Source: Rubrimonas cliftonensis (GTDB lineage: Bacteria > Pseudomonadota > Alphaproteobacteria > Rhodobacterales > Rhodobacteraceae). From it: a stretch of 64,000 nucleotides of DNA. The position numbers and the translations under genes were made by a program. The stretch is from the NCBI RefSeq assembly GCF_900107585.1, contig NZ_FNQM01000001.1, positions 1 through 64,000 of the forward strand, given 5' to 3'. A model generated the notes under the pieces. That model was not told the DNA's origin and did not search any database. It saw nothing but the letters and a program-made list of their open reading frames with translations. This document shows positions 58,214 to 64,000 of the stretch, piece by piece (position 1 is the first letter of the stretch; every line of letters begins with the position of its first letter).

Positions 58214-59182
58214 ATGGGCGCGGTCAAGACCATGATGCTGCTCGCCGCGATGACGGCGCTGTTTCTCGGCGCAGGCTTTCTGATCGGCGGGGCGACCGGT
58301 GCGCTGATCGCGCTCGTCTTCGCGCTCGCCACCAACGCCTACGCCTGGTGGAACAGCGACAAGCTGGCGCTGCGGATGCACAACGCCCAGCCGGTCACGC
58401 GGATGGGCGCGCCGGATCTCTACGGGATGGTCGAGCGGCTGGCGGGGCGCGCGGGCCTGCCCATGCCGGCGGTCTACGTGATCCAGACCGAACAGCCGAA
58501 CGCCTTCGCCACGGGCCGCAACCCCGAGAACGCCGCCGTCGCCGTCACCACCGGCCTTATGCGGACGCTCGACCGCGACGAGCTGGCGGGCGTCATCGCC
58601 CATGAGCTCGCCCATATCCGCAACCGCGACACGCTGATCATGACGGTCGCCGCCACGGTGGCCGGCGCGATCTCGATGCTGGCGCAGTTCGGCATGTTCT
58701 TCGGCGCGTCCTCCAGCGGCGAGAACCGCAACCCGCTGGGGATGATCGGCGTGCTGCTCGGCGTGTTCCTCGCGCCCATCGCGGCGCTGCTGATCCAGAT
58801 GGCCATCAGCCGCACGAGGGAGTATTCGGCGGACGCCGCGGGCGCGGAGATCAGCGGGCAGCCGCTGGCGCTGGCCTCGGCGCTGGCGAAGATTTCAGGG
58901 ATGGCGGGGCGGATGGAGATGCGGTCGGCGGAACGGAACCCGGCCTCGGCCCATCTGTTCATCGTGAACCCGCTGTCGGGGCGGCGCTTCGACAGCCTGT
59001 TCGCGACGCACCCGGCGGCTGAGAACCGCATCGCCGCGCTGCGCGAGATGGCGGGCGGCGGCGCGGGCCGGTCTTCGGGCGGCGCAGGGCCCTCGGGCGG
59101 CGCGCCGTGGGGGCGCGGGCCAAGCGGGTCGGTCGCGCCGCGCGTCCCGCGGGCGCCGCGCGCCGGCGGCCGCCGGTTGTGA
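58214..59182 (+). CDS. htpX: Membrane zinc protease HtpX
   Basis: A 322-aa M48B protease that degrades misfolded membrane proteins under stress. It shows two N-terminal TM helices ([20 protein letters not shown] and [15 protein letters not shown]), the active site [13 protein letters not shown] (HExxH) and the third zinc ligand in [15 protein letters not shown], with another hydrophobic pair between. The C-terminal 50 residues are Gly/Pro/Ser-rich and disordered. I use ATG 58214, with ggaga eight bases before. The stop overlaps the GTG start of rsmB. Confidence 0.95.
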   Translation: MGAVKTMMLLAAMTALFLGAGFLIGGATGALIALVFALATNAYAWWNSDKLALRMHNAQPVTRMGAPDLYGMVERLAGRAGLPMPAVYVIQTEQPNAFATGRNPENAAVAVTTGLMRTLDRDELAGVIAHELAHIRNRDTLIMTVAATVAGAISMLAQFGMFFGASSSGENRNPLGMIGVLLGVFLAPIAALLIQMAISRTREYSADAAGAEISGQPLALASALAKISGMAGRMEMRSAERNPASAHLFIVNPLSGRRFDSLFATHPAAENRIAALREMAGGGAGRSSGGAGPSGGAPWGRGPSGSVAPRVPRAPRAGGRRL

Positions 59183-60510
59183 GCGACGTCCACGGCCTCG
59201 CCCCCCGCCGCGCCGCGCTGCGTCTCGTCTCCCATGTGCTCGACGACGGGCGCAGCCTCGACGCCGCGAAGGCCGACGCCGGCCTCGCCGCGCTGACCGG
59301 GCCCGAGCGGGCGCGGGCGGGCGATCTCGCCGCCGCGGTGCTGCGCTGGCTCGGCCCGGTGGATGCGCTGCTGGCGGAGCTGATGCGCGCGCCGATCGAG
59401 GCCAAGGCCCGCGCGGCGCGCGACGCGCTGCGGCTGGCGGTGGCCGAGGTCGGCGCGCTCGGCGTCGCGCCCCACGCCGCGGTGGACGCGGCGGTGCGGC
59501 TGACGAAGGAGGAGCGGCGCTCCGCCAAGCTCTCGGGTCTCGTCAACGCGGTGGCGCGGCGGGCGACCGAGGCCGCGCCCGTGCGCCTCTCCGGCGCCGA
59601 GGCGGCGAAGGCGGCCACGCCGGCCTGGCTGCGCCGCAGGCTGGTGAAGGCCTACGGGGCCGCGACGACCGACGCCATGGCCGCGGCGCAGCTGAAGGCG
59701 GCGCCGCTCGACCTCACGCCGCGCGACCGCGCCGAGACCGCGCGCTGGGCCGAGGCGCTCGGCGCGGAGATCCTGCCCACGGGCACGCTTCGGCTGGGTG
59801 AGGGCGCCCAGATCACCGCCGCGCCAGGCTATGCGGAGGGCGCCTGGTGGGCGCAGGACGCCGCCGCGGCGTTGCCGGCGCGGCTGTTCGGCCCGCTCGC
59901 GGGTCGGCGCGCGCTCGATCTCTGCGCCGCGCCGGGCGGCAAGACGATGCAGCTCGCCGCGATGGGCGCCGAGGTCACGGCGCTCGACATGTCCGCCCAG
60001 CGGTTGGAGCGGCTGCGGGAGAACCTCGCGCGCACCGGGCTCCGGGCGGAGGTCGTCGCCGCCGACGCGCGGGAGTGGCGGCCCGAGGCGCCCTTCGACG
60101 CGGTGCTGCTCGACGCGCCCTGCACGGGTGTCGGCACCCTGCGCCGCCATCCCGACATCGCGCATCTGCGTCGCGAGAGCGACGTCGCGCAGATGGCGGC
60201 GCTGCAGGACGCGCTGCTCGACGCCGCGTGGAGCATGGTCGCGCCCGGCGGCTCGCTGGTGTTCTGCACCTGCTCGCTGCTGCCGGAGGAGGGCGAGGCC
60301 CGCGCCCGCGGCTTCGCCGCCCGCACGCCCGACGCCAGGCCGACGCCCGCGACGGCGGAGGCGCTGGCCGCTCGGCCCGAGGACGTCGAGGTCTGCGGGC
60401 CGCTCGTCGACCGCCGCGGCTGGCTGCGCTGCCGGCCCGACCTCTGGCCCGATCTCCGGCCCGGCGGGCTGGACGGCTTCTTCGCGGCGCGGTTCGACAA
60501 GCCGGCGTGA
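59179..60510 (+). CDS. rsmB: 16S rRNA (cytosine-C5)-methyltransferase, RsmB type
   Basis: A 443-aa SAM-dependent RNA methyltransferase. The N-terminal part resembles the NusB-like domain of RsmB ([15 protein letters not shown], then [12 protein letters not shown]). The catalytic domain has the SAM motif [37 protein letters not shown] with one Cys, and [12 protein letters not shown] with the nucleophilic Cys. It methylates C967 in E. coli 16S rRNA. The start is GTG 59179, overlapping the htpX stop as GTGA. The heparinase-like gene follows after 108 bp. Confidence 0.92.
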   Translation: MSDVHGLAPRRAALRLVSHVLDDGRSLDAAKADAGLAALTGPERARAGDLAAAVLRWLGPVDALLAELMRAPIEAKARAARDALRLAVAEVGALGVAPHAAVDAAVRLTKEERRSAKLSGLVNAVARRATEAAPVRLSGAEAAKAATPAWLRRRLVKAYGAATTDAMAAAQLKAAPLDLTPRDRAETARWAEALGAEILPTGTLRLGEGAQITAAPGYAEGAWWAQDAAAALPARLFGPLAGRRALDLCAAPGGKTMQLAAMGAEVTALDMSAQRLERLRENLARTGLRAEVVAADAREWRPEAPFDAVLLDAPCTGVGTLRRHPDIAHLRRESDVAQMAALQDALLDAAWSMVAPGGSLVFCTCSLLPEEGEARARGFAARTPDARPTPATAEALAARPEDVEVCGPLVDRRGWLRCRPDLWPDLRPGGLDGFFAARFDKPA

Positions 60511-60618
60511 GGATCGCGCCGCAAGGCCCCGGCGCCGCGCGCCTTTTGCGACCCGCAGGCGTGACATGGGCCGCCGCCCGCTCCATGCTGCCGCGGCAGC
60601 AGGCTGAGCAGGGCGGGA

Positions 60619-62370
60619 ATGTCGCAGGCCGTTGAAGTCTTTCGCGCGCTCGGCGCCCTGGCGGGGCGGCGTCTGCGCCGCTGGGGCGACCGCTGGTCGG
60701 CCTGGATGGCGGCGCGGCGCGCGCGGCCTGCGGCGCCCACCGGCGGCGCCCTCGATCCGCTGGAGACCGGAGACCCCGAGCGCGCGCGGCTGCTGGCGCG
60801 CGAGGCGGCGCTCTTTCGCGGCGCGGCGCCCGCGGCGGGCGCCGTCTCGCCCTTCTCGGCGCGCGCGCCGTCGCCGGAATGGTCGCGGGAACTCGCCGAC
60901 TTCGGGTGGCTCGACGACGCGCTGGCGGGGGTCCGGCGCGACCGGGCGAGCCTGCGCGGCTGGGTCTACGACTGGCTGAAGCGCGGCGGCGGCGGGGCGG
61001 ACGTGTGGCGGGCCGACGTCGCCGGGCGCCGGCTCGGCGCGCTCGCCTGCGCGTGGCCGGCGCTGCGCGCGGGGGCGACCCCGGAGCAGGCGCGGCGCCT
61101 CGCGCTGTCGCTCGACGCCCATGTCGCGCATGTCGCGCGGCGGATGCGCGCCGCGCCACATGGGCTCGGCCGGCTCGAGGCCGCTGCGGGGCTCGTCGCC
61201 GGCGCCGCCGCGATCGACGGACGCGACAGGGAGCTGCGCGCCGGCCTGCGCGCCCTCGGCGCCGCGGCGGAGGCTCTGATCGACGGCGACGGCGGGCTGG
61301 AGACCCGCAACCCCGCCGATCTCGCCCGCGCCGTCGCGCTGCTGGGCTGGGTGGCGGAAATCGCCGGGCGGCGCGGCGAGGCCTTCGAACCCCATGCCGC
61401 CGGCGCGCTGGCGCGGGCGGCGCCGGCGCTGCGCGCCGTGGTGCTGGGCGACGGCGGCCTCGCGCGGTTCCACGGCGCCGGCCCGGCGGCGGACGCGCTG
61501 GCCGACCCCGCGCTCGCCCGCGCCGCCGCCGCCCCGGCCCATGGCGCGCGCGGCCTGCGCCGGGACGCCGCGATGGGCTTCGCGCGCCTTTCGGCGGGGC
61601 GCGCGGCGCTTATCGTCGACGCCGGTCCGCCGCCGCCCACGGGCGTGGCGGGGGCCAGCGCGCTGGCGCTGGAGTTCGCCGTCGGTCGGGAGCGGGTGTT
61701 CGGCGCCATCGGCCCCGGCGCCGCCTTCGGCGCGGCCTGGGCGGCGGCGGCGCGCGCCACGGCGGCGCATTCCGCCGTGGAGGTGGCGGACGTCTCGTCC
61801 TCGCGGCTCGGCCCCGCCGGTTTCGCCGCGCGCGTCCGCGGACGCCGCTTCAGGGCGCCGCCGCCGACCGTTTCGGTGGAGCGCGCCCGCGACGAGATCG
61901 GCCAGTGGCTGCGCGGCGAGCACGACGGCTACCTCGCCCGCTTCGGGGCGGTCGTCTCGCGGCGGCTGCTGCTGGCCCATGACGGGCGCGACCTGCGCGG
62001 CGAGGACACGCTCTCCTGTCCCGACGCCGCCGCCCGCCGCCGCTTCGACGCGGCGGCGCGCAGGGCCGGCGGCGCGCTGCCCTTCCTCGTGCGCTTCCAC
62101 CTCGCGCCGGAGGTCTCGGCGCGCCTGGAGGGCGGCGCGGTCGTGGTCGTCGCGCCGTCGGGGGCGGAGTGGCGCCTGCGCGCCGCCGGCGCCGGGCTGA
62201 GGCTGGAGGAGAGCGCGTCGCTCGACGACCGCACCGCGCGGCGACGCGAGTCGACGCAGATCGTGCTGGCCGGCGCGGCGCGGGACTACTGGGGCCGCGT
62301 CGCCTGGGCGCTGGAGCAGACGGCCCCTGAACCGGCCCGCCGCCGGCGCCCCGCCGCAGCGCAGGCCTGA
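60619..62370 (+). CDS. Heparinase II/III family protein
   Basis: A 583-aa protein with the two-domain plan of the family: an alpha/alpha-barrel N-terminal half ([46 protein letters not shown]) and a beta-sandwich C-terminal half ([25 protein letters not shown]-type [37 protein letters not shown]). Such proteins next to rsmB and purH are common in alphaproteobacteria and probably act on an acidic glycan, though activity is untested. No signal peptide is seen. GC-rich, Ala/Arg-rich codons throughout. Confidence 0.85.
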   Translation: MSQAVEVFRALGALAGRRLRRWGDRWSAWMAARRARPAAPTGGALDPLETGDPERARLLAREAALFRGAAPAAGAVSPFSARAPSPEWSRELADFGWLDDALAGVRRDRASLRGWVYDWLKRGGGGADVWRADVAGRRLGALACAWPALRAGATPEQARRLALSLDAHVAHVARRMRAAPHGLGRLEAAAGLVAGAAAIDGRDRELRAGLRALGAAAEALIDGDGGLETRNPADLARAVALLGWVAEIAGRRGEAFEPHAAGALARAAPALRAVVLGDGGLARFHGAGPAADALADPALARAAAAPAHGARGLRRDAAMGFARLSAGRAALIVDAGPPPPTGVAGASALALEFAVGRERVFGAIGPGAAFGAAWAAAARATAAHSAVEVADVSSSRLGPAGFAARVRGRRFRAPPPTVSVERARDEIGQWLRGEHDGYLARFGAVVSRRLLLAHDGRDLRGEDTLSCPDAAARRRFDAAARRAGGALPFLVRFHLAPEVSARLEGGAVVVVAPSGAEWRLRAAGAGLRLEESASLDDRTARRRESTQIVLAGAARDYWGRVAWALEQTAPEPARRRRPAAAQA

Positions 62371-62533
62371 GGCCGCAGAGGGTTCCAGCCGCGCGGCCGC
62401 GCGCGGGGGGGGCTGGGCGCGAGACGGCGGCGCGGCCCCGGCGCGAGCCCGCGCCGCCCGCGCCCATTGCGCAACGCCCCGCCCAGGGGCTAAGGCGCTG
62501 CCCATCGGCGAAGGCGGCGCGGGCGGTGAGGCG

Positions 62534-64000
62534 ATGAACGGCATGGCGGGCGAGGGCGGGGACGCGGGGGCTCAGGAAGGCGTGGTCGCGGTGCGCCGCG
62601 CGCTGATCTCGGTCTCCGACAAGACCGGCGTGGTCGCCTTCGCGCAGGCGCTCGCCGCGCGCGGGGCGGAGATCGTCTCGACCGGCGGCACGGCGGCGGC
62701 GCTGCGCGAGGCGGGGCTCGCGGTGCGCGAGGTGGCCGACGTCACCGGCTCGCCGGAGATGATGAACGGGCGCGTCAAGACGCTGCATCCGCGCATCCAT
62801 GGCGGCCTGCTCGCCCGGCGCGACGACGCCGCCCACATGGCCGCGCTGGCCGAGCACGCCATTCCCGCGATCGACCTGCTGGCCGTCTCGCTCTATCCGT
62901 TCGAGGCGACCGTCGCGCGCGGGGCCTCTCCGGAGGACTGCGTCGAGAACATCGACATCGGCGGCCCGGCGATGCTGCGCGCCGCGGCGAAGAACTTCGC
63001 GGGCGTCGCCGTCGCCTCCGACCCCGAGGACTACGCCGCCATCCTCGCCGACATCGCCGCCGTCGGCGGGGTGGGCGTGGGTCTGCGCCGGCGCCTCGCC
63101 GCCCAGACCTTCGCGCGCGTGGCCGCCTACGACGCGGCGGTGTCGGCATGGATGGCGGAGCAGGCGGGGCTTGAGACGCCGCGCTGGCGCGCCGCCGCGG
63201 GACGCCTGCGCCAACCCCTGCGCTACGGCGAGAACCCCCACCAGCGCGCGGCCTTCTATGTGGATGGCGCCGCGCGGCCCGGCGTCGCCGCGGCGCGGCA
63301 GGTCCAGGGCAAGGAGATGAGCTACAACAACATCGCCGACACCGACGCCGCCTTCGAGGCGGTTGCGGAGCTCGGCGGCGACCGGCCCGCCTGCATTGTC
63401 GTCAAGCACGCCAACCCCTGCGGCGCCGCCCTCGGCGACACGCTGGCGGAGGCCTACGGCCGCGCCTTCGACTGCGACCGCGTGTCGGCCTTCGGCGGCG
63501 TCGTCGCCGTCAACCGCCCGCTCGACACCGCCGCCGCCGAGGCGATCACCGGCGTATTCACCGAGGTCGTGATCGCGCCGGGCGCCGACGCTGCGGCGCT
63601 CGCGGTCTTCTCGCAGAAGGCCAACCTGCGCCTGCTGCTGACAGAGGCGATGCCGGACCCCGCCGAGGACGGCCTCGCCTGGCGGCAGGTCTCCGGCGGC
63701 TGGCTCGCACAGTCGCGCGACGCGCGGCTGTTGGAGGAGATGAAGGTCGTCACCGCGCGCGCGCCGAGCGTGGCGGAACTCGCCGACCTGCGCTTCGCCT
63801 GGGCCGTCGCCAAGCATGTGAAGTCCAACGCCGTCGTCTATGCGAAAGGGCAGGCGACCGTCGGCGTCGGCGCCGGGCAGATGAGCCGGGTGGACAGCGC
63901 CCGCATCGCCGCGCGCAAGGCCGCCGACATGGCCGCCGCGCTCGACCTGCCCGAGACGCCGACGAAGGGCGCCGCCGTCGCCTCGGACGCGTTCTTTCCC
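62534..64000 (+). CDS. purH: Bifunctional AICAR transformylase/IMP cyclohydrolase, 3' end outside the window
   Basis: The last two steps of IMP synthesis. 489 codons are present and the frame is open at the window end; about 40 residues of the usual length of about 530 are missing. The N-terminal cyclohydrolase domain shows [34 protein letters not shown] and [15 protein letters not shown]; the transformylase domain shows [34 protein letters not shown] and [12 protein letters not shown]. It starts at ATG 62534 after ggtgag and carries a Gly/Ala-rich N-terminal extension. Confidence 0.96.
   Translation, partial: MNGMAGEGGDAGAQEGVVAVRRALISVSDKTGVVAFAQALAARGAEIVSTGGTAAALREAGLAVREVADVTGSPEMMNGRVKTLHPRIHGGLLARRDDAAHMAALAEHAIPAIDLLAVSLYPFEATVARGASPEDCVENIDIGGPAMLRAAAKNFAGVAVASDPEDYAAILADIAAVGGVGVGLRRRLAAQTFARVAAYDAAVSAWMAEQAGLETPRWRAAAGRLRQPLRYGENPHQRAAFYVDGAARPGVAAARQVQGKEMSYNNIADTDAAFEAVAELGGDRPACIVVKHANPCGAALGDTLAEAYGRAFDCDRVSAFGGVVAVNRPLDTAAAEAITGVFTEVVIAPGADAAALAVFSQKANLRLLLTEAMPDPAEDGLAWRQVSGGWLAQSRDARLLEEMKVVTARAPSVAELADLRFAWAVAKHVKSNAVVYAKGQATVGVGAGQMSRVDSARIAARKAADMAAALDLPETPTKGAAVASDAFFP

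Noticed and set aside
58474-62544. Very long minus-strand frame opposite htpX, rsmB and the heparinase-like gene
   Set aside because: Arg/Gly/Ala-rich antisense reading without motifs; three well-supported genes occupy the other strand.

Overview
The window is high-GC (roughly 70 percent or more in most genes), gene-dense DNA that reads as chromosome of an alphaproteobacterium of the order Rhodobacterales. Pointers are a class I lysyl-tRNA synthetase, the F1-ATPase inhibitor zeta subunit (DUF1476), GapR (DUF2312), a DUF2948 gene beside murA, ctaD far from the other oxidase subunit genes, an SDHAF4-like protein, a VPLPA-CTERM protein, TRAP transporters and the rsmB - heparinase II/III - purH order. 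The species cannot be named from the sequence alone.

Layout. 1-1.9 kb: the 3' part of an IS1634-type transposase, which has interrupted a low-GC HEPN (AbiU2-like) gene sitting 5 nt behind ilvC. 1.9-13 kb: ilvC, a secreted vWA/VPLPA-CTERM protein with a TPR protein, a glycosyltransferase, a two-gene YeeE/YedE sulfur-transport pair, cytochrome c oxidase subunit I, DUF2244, an MBL-fold hydrolase and an orphan EnvZ-like histidine kinase. 13-25 kb: a degenerate M48-like protein, acyl-CoA synthetase, lysS, TerB, PBP4, nadD, ispE overlapped by a TPR protein, and ETF-ubiquinone oxidoreductase. 25-29 kb: a soluble multi-PAS chemoreceptor and a triple-CheW protein, then gapR. 29-35 kb: a carbohydrate-acid operon (TRAP transporter, UxaA-type dehydratase) with an SDR nearby, then rpmG. 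35-41 kb: murA and companions, ATPase zeta subunit, and a photolyase pair with a DUF2256 zinc ribbon between them.

41-52.6 kb is the accessory region. Three genes on the + strand (PP2C-type phosphatase, atypical Ser/Thr kinase, vWA protein: a TerY-P-like triad) converge on a five-gene minus-strand operon: VirD4/TraG-like ATPase, MotA/ZorA-like membrane protein with a long coiled coil, MotB/ZorB-like OmpA protein, a multi-span membrane protein and a 92-aa protein. A 106-aa gene diverges from the ATPase. Decayed transposase fragments lie on both sides: IS5-like at about 41.1-41.3 kb and IS3-like at about 52.35-52.56 kb. No relaxase, pilus, mating-channel or type VI genes are present. My reading is a horizontally acquired, phosphorylation-controlled envelope machine coupled to a DNA or protein translocating ATPase, possibly a defence or inter-cell system. 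It is the best candidate here for an undescribed system.

52.6-64 kb returns to ordinary chromosome: an RND efflux pump with its adaptor, an SDR, an SDHAF4-like factor, HtpX, RsmB, a heparinase II/III-family protein and the start of purH, which runs off the window end.
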